From NCBI GenBank assembly GCA_002633025.1, contig NMRB01000034.1, forward strand, positions 138,205 to 202,204: DNA of 64,000 nucleotides, in the 5' to 3' direction. The position numbers and the translations under genes are program-made. Positions 45,904 to 57,970 of the stretch are shown piece by piece (position 1 is the first letter of the stretch; every line of letters begins with the position of its first letter). The stretch comes from Notospermus geniculatus. Lineage: Eukaryota; Nemertea; Pilidiophora; Heteronemertea; Lineidae. The notes beneath the pieces are model-generated. The model was not told where the DNA came from. It saw nothing but the letters and a program-made list of their open reading frames with translations, and ran no database searches.

Positions 45904-47244
45904 TCAGGAATGTGGGGGAGGAGGCAGTGGTATAGGTGTTGCACTTGATTTAGAATCGAGTTTGACATCCTGTTCACCCGTAACCTTTGGTCTGATGAAG
46001 TTACAATTTGTGAATGACATGCCTGATTTTTGATGCACGGCAGTTTTCAGCGCATCGTGAAAGCGGCCAGGCAGGAAAGTTATTCCCCGTCGGTAGTTGT
46101 TTGTTGTCTGTAGTGTGACGGTCACATACAAAGCACTTGACGATGACTGTAGTGGTGGATTGTGGATGTGACCTTCAAAGTTGTTAAACTCAGATTGGCA
46201 GCATCATTGTATCTTTATCTCACCCAGGTCAGCAACTTGTCCATGAACAATTTCATAAGTCATTAGCACCGTGGATGATCAATTTCTGTTAACCTTATTA
46301 TGATGGATGAGCTACTTGTACACTGTATGCCTTGCAGTTGTCAACATTGCAGTAGACTTCCCTCATTTTTCACCTTCAGCTAACAACTGGGATACCTTCT
46401 GCCAGGTACCATTGAAAAGGACCTTGTCTAATGGTAACTGACTGGGCTTATCACTGACCTGTACCGGCAACTCATGAAATGCAGTGCCATCTTGATTCTC
46501 CCTAGGAGTGAGGAAAACATTCCTCTTATTGGGAACATCGTCAACAGGTACTGAGAGCTCAAACTGCACCACTGTTGATCTTTAATTAGTTCTATTGCGG
46601 TTGGCCCAGTGAACCTCTGACTAATCTTGACTAAAGACTGCTCCAGCTTTGATCCACATTCCTCCTTCTCAACCAGCTCTTTGGCTATTTTGGTGGGAAG
46701 TGCAAGATTTGTCTTCCCCATCTGATGACTCATTCTTTTCGTCATAAAAAGGGGCATTATCTTGGGAAGCATCGACATAAGATGCAACTTTAGCTGTTCT
46801 TTGAGTGCAGTACGCTCCATTAATAGCGACTTCATTTTTTCCCTTAAACACTCTGCTTCCTCATTTTTTTTCACACACAAGCTTTGATTTATCTTTTGTT
46901 GTACAATATTTATGTCATCAGTCACTCTTTTCTTTTGTCTTTCGTTTCTTTTATCGTATCTGCCTAGTCCGCCTTCCTCTTATGGCTTCTGGGGGCTTGT
47001 CTGGACTGTGAATAGGCCTTCCTAAACTGGTAGTTGTCATTGACTTTGTCTGTTGCCAGCCTGTGGGTTTATCACAGAGTAGGGATTCGTCATCAGAAAC
47101 CAATCTCTCTATGACGTCATTCATCTGGCTATTATAGTTTGCCCGCCTGCCAGTCTCGCCAGAAAGCTCCCTTTCTCCAAACCCATCCCAGAGAGGGTCT
47201 GTCTTTCCGTGCTCTGGTTTCGTTTTTAGCCCGCTTGGCCGCAA
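45904..47244 (-). pseudogene. Coding-like minus frames upstream of the Helitron relic
   Basis: Frames at 45904-46131, 46363-46572, 46428-46925 and 46951-47244 lie on the same strand as the Helitron piece. One has VLFNGTWQKVSQLLAEGEK. Another is a coiled-coil-like segment (NEEAECLREKMKSLLMERTA), and another is basic and proline-poor (PEHGKTDPLWDGFGERELSG). No domain is recognised. They may be the N-terminal leader of the same element or a separate decayed gene. Confidence 0.3.
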
Positions 47245-47345
47245 GGCCCAGCAGGGCTTAAGCTGTGGTTGGGGTCATTGAGTGGTGGTCTGTCGTGCGT
47301 CAATACGTACATACGTACGTACGTACGTTCGTACGTCCGTAAACT
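47225..47345. repeat. Dispersed repeat head with ACGT microsatellite
   Basis: TAGCCCGCTTGGCCGCAAGG CCCAGCAGGGCTTAAGC is a hairpin-prone head followed by a run of CGTACGTACGT (47305-47338). The layout (hairpin head, then short tandem repeat) parallels the repeats at 27189 and 37095. Confidence 0.5.
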
Positions 47346-47349
47346 TTTT

Positions 47350-48250
47350 TGTATAGCGGAACGTGAGCGCCAGCGGGAGTGCAGCGGCAAAGACGGGAAC
47401 CAGTCTAGGGCAGGTCTGTGACAAACTTCAAGATGTCCACGAGTTGCAGGGTATTATCTTCCTTCTTCCTTTTACCTGCTAAAATTGCAATAAATTAGAC
47501 GTCAGTCAAAATAGGATAGAAATATAATACCCGCCCAATTAAGTTGCATAAGTACGTAGACAACATCTCGCCAATCAATTTGGTGTAACCATTCTATCAG
47601 ACCACAGTACAATCAAATAGGACCACTGACACCATGGTCGTTGCTGTGCTGTGCGACTTGTGGCTGGTTTTGGCAGAAGGGCACATGTAAGTGACCCTAC
47701 AATGTCCTCTGCTTTTGCAAGCATGTAAGCCTCGCCTTTTGAGATATATGTAAAATATCTCTCCAGCATGAACTGTAGGAGTAATGACAGGAATTCTCTT
47801 CTTGGACCGCCTCTGTGGTCCTCAACATGCTCGCCGATGAAATATACAAGTACGCGTTTCGGGGTCTTTGCGAAAACTCCCTAATAAGATCTGACCCCCC
47901 CCCCCAAAGTATTAAATCAATGTCAAACTCACATTCCATCAATCAAGCCGACTCCTTCAAGCAGCTCTGCACCAGGTCCCTCCCTATAATGTTGAAAATC
48001 AACGTGTTAAATTTGAGTTGTACATACGTGTAGTGTAGGCCAATTCTTGTCCGTGCATCCAATCAGAAGATCGGGTAGGTACTCCTTGCTGCATGCGCCA
48101 TATAAAGGCTCTCCTCTCCTTGAGAATATCTAGCACTGACAAAGAGTCGCTCATTTACATAGAGAAGTTTCCATATATATGTATACACGCATTTTGACGC
48201 GTGAGAAACGTCGCAAACGAAGTACTCTGTATCGTTTTCGGCGTAGAAAA
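47350..48250. other. No gene recognised
   Basis: Short frames only. A C run lies at about 47895-47904. Nothing supports a coding or mobile-element call. Confidence 0.4.
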
Positions 48251-48812
48251 AAGCGCTTTGAAAAGCTTTAATGGAAAGCAAGCCATTAGCCATTCAGTTT
48301 CTGGGAACGGACGTATTCCTGAGGATCAGAATCCGCAGGGATACACTTACTCAGATGAGATGTCCGTCCAAAGTGAAGTTTTCATCGTTTCTTCATATCT
48401 CTACCAATACAGAATAATCAGAATCAATGAGAAGCTACTGTAGATAACGACATTTCGTTCGCAGGCATTTTCTTGCATGTTTTCAACCTTCGAAATAAAT
48501 TTCAGCTGATGAAATCATTTTTAAGAATCACAATGTGTAACTTTTGTTCTTCCATGTGTTATACACAACTGAAAATGGCTACGGGATTGCATGATTGAGT
48601 GATTGAGTGACATTGTAACCAGAAGCTTCGATATAGGCCTAGATATAGATATAGAGAGATCGATATAGATCCACCTTACCTTCAGTCAATGGCGGATGTT
48701 GGTACTTACATTTTTTATTGTAATGGTTTGCGTCCCAGATGCACTTTGCCAGCCTTTTCTTTATGAGTCCATATGAATCTGGTCCTCTTGGCAGATTGCA
48801 GATGACAATAGT
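48251..48812. repeat. Third, rearranged copy of part of the segmental duplication
   Basis: 48251-48417 matches 39672-39837, and 48690-48812 matches 39839-39962. A different stretch of about 270 bp (48418-48689), including GATATAGAT repeats near 48635-48670, separates them. Zinc fingers follow immediately, as they do after copy 1. Confidence 0.8.
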
Positions 48813-48879
48813 CTGAAAAAATACAGAATGTAAGAGAAATATTGGAATAGCCTTTAAAGGCTCATGGGCGTGCACATAC

Positions 48880-49444
48880 ATGTGAAAGACCATTCAAATG
48901 TTAAATGTGTGGGAAAGGCTTCACTCGCCAATCCTATTTAACACACCACAAGACAGTGCATACAGGAGAAATCCATTCAAATGTAAAACCATTCAAACGT
49001 TTAGTTTGTGGGAAGTCCTTCAGTCATAAAATCAATTTAAATAGCCATGAGCGAGTACATACAGGTAAAAGACCATTCAAATGTTCAGTTTCTGGAAAGG
49101 ACTTCGCTGAGAAAAGCACTTTAAAGGCTCATGAGCGATTACATACAGGTGAAAGACCATTCAAATGTTCAGTGTGTGAGAAGGCCTTCAATCAGCAATC
49201 CAGTTTAATGCGCCACAAGAGAGTGGATGCAGGAGAAAGCCGTTTAAATGTAAAATCATTCAATTGTTCAGTGTGTGGGAAGGCCTTCAATCAGCAATCC
49301 AATTTAAAGCGCCACAAGAGAGTGCACACACGAGAAAGGCCATATGAATGCCATGTCTGTAAGAAGCTATTCAGCAACTGTTTATGCAAATGCTGTCATC
49401 AACTGAAAATGTGGCCCTTCGAGTTCCATGCAATTTTAAACTGA
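48880..49444 (+). pseudogene. C2H2 zinc-finger array fragment
   Basis: The frame begins inside the first finger ([19 protein letters not shown], with a stop replacing the codon before it). It continues with [16 protein letters not shown] (first Cys replaced by Arg in FKRLVC), SVSGKDFAEKSTLKAH (second Cys to Ser), [16 protein letters not shown] (last His to Asp in KRVD), SVCGKAFNQQSNLKRH and YECHVCKKLFS. Three of the fingers lack a ligand, so it is a decaying relative of 40414-41029. The 3' flank (49560-49830) also matches 41030-41290, so the duplication extends past the fingers. Confidence 0.75.
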
Positions 49445-50104
49445 ATTTTTCTTGTGTTAGAGTTAGCAATTGAGGTGTGCAAGTGTGACGTTAGGTTCTG
49501 ACAGATTTGCATGAATCTCGAGAAAAACGAAGCCGTGGATCAAGGAAACTGGTTCAATATGTGCATTTTTAGGTCTTCTTTCACATGAGTAATGATTTCT
49601 TTGAATTTGATGCTTGGTGCTTTTCACGCATCAAAAATCTCGGTTATCCAAAGTGAATATTTTTCGTGGTAAGTTCACAAAATTTCTGCAAGTTCTGGCT
49701 AAATAGGAACTGTTCATCAGCAGCTCAAACAATGTTGTAAACAATTTTGATCGTTTCAAATCCGTACCAGTAAATAATTCGCACACAGCAGACAGTCTTG
49801 TTTAGAGTGTTTTGCTTCAAAAATAAATCCGTTTCAAATGGATTCTCATTCGCGTGAGACTGTTATGGTCTTCACCATCAGGGAAACCAGGGAGCCAGTT
49901 AAAGTCTTCTTTCCTTGCCTTTCTGCTGTCCTTTGCATGGGAAGTTTTGTCCTTTTTGGAATTTACTGTAACTTACTTCTGTAGTTGCCCATCTGATAGG
50001 CAAGTGAAGTTTTCCATCCGGCGCACCCACCTGCAGAACCTTTATCTTTAATACATAGCAGGAAAACACAGAAGCAAGAGGGGCGAGGGTTGCATCTGTC
50101 TTTT

Positions 50105-50515
50105 TTAGATGTTCAATTTCCAATCCTATCATCACAAGACAGTGCATACATGAAAAATCCATTCAAATGTGTAGTTTGGGGGGAAGTCCTTCAGCCAGAA
50201 AATCAATTTAAATAGCCACGAGTGAGTACATACAGGTGAAAGACCATTCAAATGTTCAGTGTGTGAGAAGGCCTTCAATCAGCGATCCAGTTTAAGGCGG
50301 AGAAATCCATTCAAATGTAAAACCATTCAAATGTTTAGTTTGTGGGAAGTCCTTCAGTCAGAAAATCAATTTAAATAGCCATGAGCGAGTACATACAGGT
50401 GAAAGGCCATTCAAATGTTCAGTTTGTGCAAAGGGCTTCACTCAGAAAAGCACTTTAAAGGCTTATGAACGATTACCTACAGGTGAAGGACCATTCAAAT
50501 GTTCAGTTTTACATT
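50105..50515 (+). pseudogene. C2H2 zinc-finger remnants
   Basis: Pieces of at least four fingers in changing frames: [48 protein letters not shown] and SVCAKGFTQKSTLKAYER (His replaced by Tyr). Frame breaks and missing ligands mark it as dead. It ends at FKCSVLHLR where unrelated sequence begins. Confidence 0.65.
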
Positions 50516-50931
50516 TACGATTACGATTTAACGACGTCATGACGTCATTACAGAGTGACGTGACGCCTTGTGACGCGATGGTGCCATCATCTGACGTAAG
50601 ACTTTCCATGTATGATAAAATGTTGTTGATGTATCCCATGTTTGCCGGCTTTCAAAGACAAATAGGTCCATCATTTTACTTAATCTTCACTACAACCTGG
50701 ACATTCACGACATTTACCCATTATTAGGTATGTCAAATTGAAATCGATTGATTTGATTACAAACATGAAAGATCTGGCGTTGATTAAATAGGTTTCTTAC
50801 GCGTAGCAGGGGATTTGCGCGCAAAACTCCCGCATAGCCGATGTCATGACGTTTTCAAATTGTAGTCGTAAATGTAAAACGTAAGCTTACTAAAACTCCC
50901 CGATTCCTCAACTGAGGTCTGGATTATCTCC

Positions 50932-51994
50932 AAAGGGGCTGTATACTTAAGGTTGAATTGTCCCAAATAAATTTTTGATTATTTATAATAAAGTGACAAA
51001 ACCCATTTTCACAGGGTGATTAGTTAAGAGGTTAAACTAGATTATAAGAATGAAAAATTGGCGAATTTCCCGTTATTTCAACTGAAACAAAAGACCTTTG
51101 CAAAATGTCATTAAAGTAGTAGAAATACACAAGTCCTTAAAATGCCGTTTACAACACATGTTAAATACATTGTATACTTTGTATTTATAAGGTTACATTT
51201 GTTTATATCCTTTGCCTTTCATGAAAATAATGACAAATAACACCAATATCCTCTCAACTTTGGCAATTTGTTCAACTCTAGCAGTGGGGGCATCATACAA
51301 CAGCCTTTCATAGCTATGGCTGGTTAAGCACACTCAACAAGGGCAACATACCAAACTTGAAAACCTACACAAGTCAGTGGAAAATAATCCATGTCGCAGT
51401 TACCTAATGATGTTAGGGTAACTTGGTTTACTTTCCATGAGGCAAATCCAAGGTTGTCCTCAGTTAACTGGTGAATACTGTGGTTTGTGGTTCAATCATT
51501 GTGTTTATATGGTGTCTGTTGCACAGGCCTGACATTCTGCCCTTGTTGAAGTAAGGTTGACTTCGACTGTAGTATGCCTCACACCTGACTGCCTGTTCTT
51601 AACAAGCCATATACATGAAAGGCTGTTCTGTGATGCCCCCACTGCTAGAGGTTGAACAAATTGCCAAAGTTGAGAAGATATTGGTGTTATTTGTCATTAT
51701 TTTCATAAAAGGCAAAGGTTATAAACAAATGTAACCTTATAAATACAAAGTATACAATGTATTTAACATGTGTTGTAAACAGCATTTTAAGGACTTGTGT
51801 ATTTCTACTACTTTAATGACATTTTGCAAAGGTTTTTTGTTTCAGTTGAAATAACGGGAAATTTGCCAATTTTTCATTCTTATAATCTAGTTCAACCTCT
51901 TATCTAATCACCCTGTGAAAATGGGTTTTGTCACTTTATTATAAATAATCAAAAATTTATTTGGGACAATTCAACCTTAAGTATACAGCCCCTT
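50932..51994. mobile_element. 1.06-kb foldback element with arms of about 400 bp
   Basis: The left arm (50932 to about 51332, starting AAAGGGGCTGTATACTTAAG) is the reverse complement of about 51596-51994 with few mismatches. The middle of about 260 bp is weakly complementary too. No ORF. The exact target duplication was not settled. It resembles a Foldback/palindromic non-autonomous transposon. Confidence 0.85.
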
Positions 51995-52229
51995 TTAACC
52001 ATTGGTACATGACACATAACGGGTTTTGATTTGACCTACTTTTCAAGGCAACAGAGGTCTAATTTCAAATTTTGTCATTTGGTGGCAAGTTTTGTGGCTA
52101 TTTGTCTTAGTTAGCTTCTAACTTGGTGTCATCAGGTGTCTGGGTTCCCGACACTGTGTTGTCCTCAATTCAGAGTAGGTCCTGTGGAGGCTCGTCCAAT
52201 GGATCTTCATCGTCATTCCTCTGCAGAGC

Positions 52230-52481
52230 AATAGGCCCCTATTGTTCAAAATGACACAGGCGACAATGGTCTCGCAGGCAAACTCAGGGCTGACCCGCAG
52301 ATCACCGTGGAGACAAGCGAAACGACGTTTAAGGATCCCAAACGCTTGCTCAATTCTTGTTCGTGTAACGGAGTGAGCATCATTAAATCTCTGATGCTCC
52401 CCCCAGGGTCCCTGTATGGAGTCATCAGAAACTTAGTCAGTCCGTAGCCAGAATCTCCCAGTAGCAAACCATCATGATCAC
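52230..52481 (-). pseudogene. HARBI1/Harbinger transposase C-terminal exon, frameshifted
   Basis: After an acceptor (CTTTTCAG|GTGATC) the minus strand reads DHDGLLLGDSGYGLTKFLMT PYRDP, with the second catalytic Asp in L-L-G-D-S-G-Y. The frame then changes at a G run (near 52400) to QRFNDAHSVTRTRIEQAFGI LKRRF, with the catalytic Glu in R-I-E-Q-A-F. All are hallmark HARBI1 motifs. The one-base shift kills this copy. It is 5'-joined in order with the exon at 53079-53189. Confidence 0.8.
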
Positions 52482-53078
52482 CTGAAAAGTAGTACAAGAA
52501 ATTGTAAATGATTCATTAGAATGCAATCACAGCCACACATAATGCACTCACAACAGAACTGGGACAAACAAACACCTGCCCAACTGCACACGTCTACAGG
52601 GATAAACAAGGACTTGCATACATGGAGATTGATTGACTACATTCCATATTATCTTGTGACAACGGCACCACAATCTGTCATCTGTCTGTCTTCCCTGCTT
52701 TTGAACTGTGGATTTCATTTGACGTAACATCAGACGGAGACATGATATTTGGCATGTCCTGATTAGGTGCAGGTTCAGTAACTTCTACACTGATATGATT
52801 GATTTCAAAATAGTACTCAAACTTCGGAGCAGTGGCTAAACTTGGAATCAGCGCCATTCAGTGCTCACACTCAATAAAATGAACATTTAAAAATTGCAAA
52901 GTTTATCACTACAAATTGAGATACGGTATTTACATGTACAATGCACATGATAAATGCAGATATTGATAAGAAAACAATTCTTCTGTTCTTGGTATGAGAA
53001 ACATCTACTTCAGGCACTGAGGCCATTCATTTTCATCATGTTTTTTTAAGTGCAATATTACAGGTACAACATACATAC

Positions 53079-53189
53079 CGTTTCAAATTCACGACCAACT
53101 CCAGATGACCTGAAGATCCTGCTATCATGTACACTTCCTGGCCACTTGGCCACAACATCGGTGATCTGCCGATTGAAATTACAAATCAC
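53079..53189 (-). pseudogene. HARBI1/Harbinger transposase exon, first catalytic Asp changed to Asn
   Basis: Same 111-bp exon as 39000-39110 with the same splice borders, but it reads VICNFNRQITDVV: the codon for the first catalytic Asp is AAT instead of GAT. W-P-G-S-V-H-D-S-R-I-F is kept. With the frameshift in the next exon this locus cannot encode an active nuclease. Confidence 0.8.
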
Positions 53190-53259
53190 CTGAAAAGGAG
53201 GTCAAATAATTAAATTGGAATCGTAGGATAGTGTGGAGTGAATTTGACAAATCAACCAC

Positions 53260-53540
53260 ACATTCCCAAGAATCTGTCAAGTTAACGACTGCTTGGACCT
53301 TACTCTGATCTGTAGAGAAACCCATTCCAGACACCCCAACCCCAAAATACTTGACAGATTCCAGGAATGGTCATCCCTTACAGCACCGGCCTAAACACCC
53401 GCGCTTCTTGAACCCCTTTTCCATAAGGCATTGAAAGGTGGCGCATCCGTTCTTTACGCCAAATGGTATCAATTTGAATTGGTACAGGTTGTCACCCACA
53501 CGGAGAAGGCCATCAGTTCACGATAAGATTCTCGTAACTG
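53260..53540 (-). pseudogene. LTR-retrotransposon reverse transcriptase fragment (copy 2)
   Basis: Duplicate of 39178-39440 with the same PFGVKN and STDQSKVQAV remnants in shifted frames. It lies immediately upstream, on minus, of the Harbinger exon, so two unrelated transposon relics were duplicated together. Confidence 0.65.
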
Positions 53541-54464
53541 AACCTAGCCTGCCAGTATCCTGACTTGAGATCTATTACAGAGAAAACCGTAGCCATCTAC
53601 AAAAGGGGAAATTACAGCAATGTCATGGTCCTTGCTGATATGAAAATTCCCCTGCCATATCCCTCTTTGGTTAGTATTATTCTCCAGGTAAGAATACTGT
53701 TGCTGATAAACATGTAGGCATCATTTTCCTCACCTTTGTTTTATCTGTTCAGCAACGTTGCTTTCTGATATTATTGTTTAGCGCTTTGAAAACCTAATGG
53801 AAAGCAAGCCATTAGCCGTTCAGTTTCTGGGAGCGAGCGTTTTCCTGAGGATCAGAATTCGCAGGGATACACTTACTTAGATGAGATGTTGTCCGTCCAA
53901 AGTGAAGTTTTCATCGTTTTCTTCATATCTCTACCAATACAGAACGGCGGATGTTGGTACTTACATTTTTTCCTTGTAATGGTTTGCGTCTCAGATGCAC
54001 TTTGCCAGCCTTTTCTTTATGAGTCCATATGAATCTGGTCCTCTCGGCAGATTGCAGATGACAATAGTCTGAAACTCCCATTTTCAATGTCTTGAAAACG
54101 GTTCTAAAAAGAAAGAAAAAATGATCCAAAATATACTTTGTTTGAAAATAATATTTATTCATGCAATTGAAGAAAACAACTTAAACAAATAAAAATTTAG
54201 GTATGAGTACAAAGACAAAGTAAATATTTTCAAATCTGAAGAGCATGGTCACTTTGGCAAAATAACCACCTGACAACAGAAGTGCCACCAAAGGCAGGTA
54301 ATTTCCAGCCCTTAGTCTGGTGAACAGTGGCTGGGAAGCCCAATTGCTGCGGTGTATCAGACGCCAACAGCTGGCCCTCCGTCTCAGCGGGTCTCTCTTT
54401 AGCCATGATCACGCAGCACCTTTGACCGTTTAGATGAACAATGGGAATGGCCCCTTTGTAAGGG

Positions 54465-54545
54465 TACAATAGCGATGCTGTCACCCTTTGTAAGGGGAAA
54501 ATGTGTGTGTCACCCTTTGTAGGGGTAAAGTGTGTGTCACACTTC
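54465..54545. repeat. Short tandem repeat (GTCACCCTTTGTA-GGG units)
   Basis: Three or four imperfect units of CACCCTTTGTAAGGGG with GTGTGT spacers. The 105-aa minus frame over it is repeat-driven. Confidence 0.6.
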
Positions 54546-54579
54546 AAGTTAGTACTAGTAGTTGAAGCAGTNGTCAGAA

Positions 54580-55540
54580 GAAAAACGGCACTCTCAGGTT
54601 AAGGACGTGGTGAGGAGTGATGTTGACAAGTCAACAGTCAGATGCACACTGAGGAGTAGTCAGCATGTGCTATCTCATGAGATTCTAGAATGACCTAGAT
54701 TGATGGGTGAGATAGCTTAGGATAGTGTAGGGTAGGCCTAGTGCGTTGCGGATAGTGTATAATAGTGTTTCTGTTTCCCACAACCCAGTGCACAACACTC
54801 CCCTCTATACACCGATCCGGCCCGATAACACGCGTCTCGACAAAGCAAGCCAAAGTGCAGGCCTACTACTTAAAGCACACAACTAATGCTTAATACACAC
54901 GACTTATACACTAAACTACACTATGTGCGGAGTGCAGCACAACGTAGGCCTAACGCAACAATACAATACGGCGTGACCCCGTCCGTGTGCAGATCTGCGT
55001 GGTCACGCTACGCCTAGCTGACCGGAGTTCACCAGTCCGATAAAAAGCACTCAATCCTCTTTAAATCAACAAATCCGATCCGTGAGCTCCCTCTCTCCTG
55101 AAGCTATGGATGTTGCGGATTCCAATTAACGATAAAGAAGAGAAATTTTCGAAAATTGATAGCGGTAAATGGTAAAAGTTGTTGCAGCTCAAATCTTCCC
55201 GCCGTTCCAACTACTGGATTTCAAGTTAGTATGCTCGGCTACAGATGGCGATACTTGGAGTGAAGGCGCCTATTGTTCTGGTACTTTCGAGCATGCGCTA
55301 TGTCACAAGCCACCTGCAGCCGATCATAATACTACAAATAGATCCGGACTTATTGCCATTCCACTACATAAACACAACTGTTGATCCGCATCTAATTTAG
55401 ATTCGGAGTATGATCGGCTATGCTATCCGAACTAAATAGATCCGCACTCAATAGAACCGGACTTATTCAACACGGCAATTCTGTAATGGAAGCAGAATAA
55501 GAGCGGACAAATACCGGCTTTTTTGTAGTGGAAGTGCAAC
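54580..55540. other. No gene recognised; repeated GATCCGGACTTATT words
   Basis: Phrases AATAGATCCGGACTTATTGC, AATAGAACCGGACTTATTCA and TAGATCCGCA recur at 55335-55530, together with GCCGATCATA/TATGATCGGC, hinting at a decayed MITE. The rest is anonymous. Confidence 0.35.
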
Positions 55541-55559
55541 TATTGTTAGGTTTCCTTGA

Positions 55560-55960
55560 TTAACTGGGGTAAATAATTTAGTGATAAAAAGGAAGGTTAA
55601 GGTAGCTTGCCATGAAAATTCTGCCACCAGGAGGCCAAAACTGAAAGCTTTTTAAGTGCGATTCAGCCTTAACCGTTGGTCGGATCCTCGCCAAATTTGT
55701 ACGTCTATTAAGGTCACATGATATATAATACGGGTTTTTGATTTGACCTCTTTTTCAACCTCACAGAGGTCAAAGTTAGGTTTTGCCATTAGGTGGCATG
55801 TTCCATGGCCGCAGGGGCTATTGACGTGAAAATACATTTCCCTTGGTCAGATGACCAATGACACCAAATTTTGGCCCGATTCAATTCTTGGCATGGCCAC
55901 TAGGTGGCTACAACCAAGAACACAATTGTCATCTGTTCTTCTGGTACATTCACCGACAGG
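55560..55960. repeat. Dispersed repeat related to 37095-37750
   Basis: TTTTTGATTTGACCTCTTTT, GTCAAAGTTAGG and ATTAGGTGGCATGTTCC repeat the wording of 37430-37500 and of 52015-52100. Non-coding. Confidence 0.5.
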
Positions 55961-56159
55961 TGAGCACATGGCCCATGGACCATTTCATTTTTTTGGGTGA
56001 GACACCTTCTTTTTTTCTTAAGGTGTTTCACCCTGGGTTGGGCCTCACCATTGGCTCTTTCATGAGAGGATTGGGTTTCATCATCGTCCTGACTTGTTGC
56101 CTCCTCGTGTCGTATGCTTTGTCCAAAACTTGTACATGTATTAAATGAAACTATTTGTA

Positions 56160-56450
56160 CAGGGAAAAAAGTTCCAACTCACCAAGAATTTCACAGATGG
56201 TGTCAATGTACATTTTGAGAAGTCATGGTCCCCGACTGCCATCACCTGGTTTGCTCCAACAATAACCTTCTTGCCTCGTTTAGCAGCTGCAAGAGGATAA
56301 CGTGGCAGTAGCACCAACTTTAACTTTATGCTTATCATCCATGCTGACGAGTGATACCATTTCTTGTGGAGCACTGCAAACTCTCTTATGTAGCGCCATG
56401 CTACGGCACAGTAATGTGCATCTGCGTGGTTGACAAGGACCTGAAAGAGA
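56160..56450 (-). pseudogene. Transposase-like fragment of the DDKHK / VGDHDF family
   Basis: The minus strand reads VNHADAHYCAVAWRYIREFA, then in another frame SMDDKHKVKVG, and then LAAAKRGKKVIVGANQVMAV GDHDFSKCTLTPSV. The D-D-K-H-K-V-K-V-G-x-P and V-G-D-H-D-F-x-K blocks in this order are, as I recall, typical of a high-copy uncharacterised invertebrate family. A frame change between the blocks marks it as dead. The D-D pair could be catalytic, which is a guess. Confidence 0.45.
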
Positions 56451-56689
56451 ATGTTTCACAACTGTTGTTTTTAATAGAATTAAGGGGGCTTTTAAATTTT
56501 AAAAAATATCCCTACATGACTATTTAATCAATGCCGTCATTTACCTTTCTCTTTTGGACGATCTTCTTCACATTCATGGATCCCTTGAAGTACTTTGACG
56601 TATTGGCCCTTGGATTAATTGGCTGGAATAATTGATACCGTAAAAGGATTTCAAGGAGGGAATCTTAGTTCTAGCTGAGACCCTTTAAC

Positions 56690-56790
56690 TATCCTCTTGT
56701 GCAAACCATTTCACAATAACGTCATCGAGATAGACTAGGCAATAGGTTAGTCCTCCCGGCAGGTCTTGGTATTGACCACTGACCAACGGC
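56690..56790 (-). pseudogene. Reverse transcriptase YLDD fragment
   Basis: The minus strand reads QDLPGGLTYCLVYLDDVIVK WF. Y-L-D-D is the polymerase active-site loop, and L-x-Y-L-D-D-V-I-V is typical of Gypsy-type RT. Only about 30 residues survive. Confidence 0.7.
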
Positions 56791-56887
56791 TCAGTCATTA
56801 TTTCTATTCTAAAATGCCTCAACCGTAAACATTCATGCAGCTTTAGTGCCAGTTTATCACAAAATGTCTAATTCATACCCACTCATT

Positions 56888-57432
56888 AGCCCTTTTTACA
56901 CGGTGCTGGTTCGAGGAAACCTACCTCCACCCTCCTTCGGCGGGTTCGGTTCAGGATGGATTGATCGCTTTTACACGGTGCGGGTTACCGAACCCGCCTC
57001 GATCTAGTTCGAGGTCGGTTCGTTCAAATGAGCGTGCCACCAGATGGCGTGTATCAACATTTACAGTTATCGCAAGTAAGAAATATCCCAAAAATAATCA
57101 CTTAAAATCGATAAACTATGCTTTTAACAACGTGAGCAGTGCTTGAGAAATTTCGTGGGCGATTTCTTCACAGGTAACTTACAGCAATGTGCCCAGTGAT
57201 GCCATTCATATGTAACGTGCTCAATCCCGCAGGAGGCCGGTGGAGGTCGGTTCGCTTTTACATGAGAGAATAACCAGCCAGAACCTACCTCCACCTTCCC
57301 GAGACTCACGCGGCGAACTGAACTGGCCCGAGGAAGGTGGAGGTCAGTAGTTTCGCTTTTACACGGCGGAAAAACTGAACCCTCCTCGATCTAGTCTCGA
57401 TCTGGAACGCACATGCACGTGTAAAAAGGGCT
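56888..57432. mobile_element. 545-bp non-autonomous DNA transposon
   Basis: Ends AGCCCTTTTTACACG and CGTGTAAAAAGGGCT are inverted repeats with ATT on both sides (56885-56887, 57433-57435). The interior repeats CTACCTCCACC and GAGGTCGGTTCG, plus two more CTTTTACACGG words, which may be sub-terminal transposase sites. No intact ORF. Confidence 0.75.
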
Positions 57433-57748
57433 ATTGAGTCATGTTGTCTTAATCAAGGCCTCTGGAGACAGAAAGAGACTAATGGATTTTGCATTGATGG
57501 TCTCGGCACTGCTGGTCACGTTCTGTAGGACGAACTCTTGTGCCATTGCTTCGAAGTTCTCTAACCATCCAGTTGAATTTGTCCTCTTCTGAAGTGAACT
57601 CCCTGAGGCAATGTCGTGTCGGTGCACTCTCAATTGTCTCCATCACAAAGAACTCAAGTGTACACTCGGAATGCACTCACCATCGAAACTACAAAGTCCT
57701 TGTCAGAGTTGTACGCGACCTTGACATGTGTTCGGGATATTCGGTTTA

Positions 57749-57970
57749 TCAAGGCTTTCCTTGTCCCCATCTCATGTACACTTTACTGAGAGGCTCAGGT
57801 CCAAGAAATGTTTTTAGGTACCCCAATTTCTGGCTGTCACTAAGGACGGGATTGTCCTGTATCAAATTTTTAAACGTTAGGAACCATTCCGGCCAATCAA
57901 GCGGATCACCGGTGAAAACTTTGATATTGAATTTCGGCAACCCGTAATCATGAAACAACCCAAGTAGCAA
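57749..57970 (-). pseudogene. BEL/Pao gag fragment
   Basis: The minus frame reads HDYGLPKFNIKVFTGDPLDW followed by PEWFLTFKNLIQDNPVLSDS and QKLGYLKTFL. L-P-K-x-x-I-x-x-F-x-G-D-P-L-x-W-x-x-F-x-x-x-F-x-x-x-I-x-x-N-x-x-L-x-x-x-x-K-L-x-Y-L-K is the signature of the Pao/BEL gag region. It is cut short by unrelated sequence and a stop. Confidence 0.8.

Larger units (their letters stand above)
53014..54069. repeat. Segmental duplication, copy 2 (pairs with 38935-39962)
   Basis: About 1.05 kb, nearly identical to copy 1 apart from an extra stretch of about 28 bp at 53693-53720 and scattered substitutions. Here it lies next to a second Harbinger exon (52230-52481), so this is probably closer to the original arrangement. 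Confidence 0.9.

Noticed and set aside
52521-52730. Overlapping 60-68 aa frames on both strands
   Set aside because: No domain and no link to the adjacent Harbinger exon; probably intron sequence.
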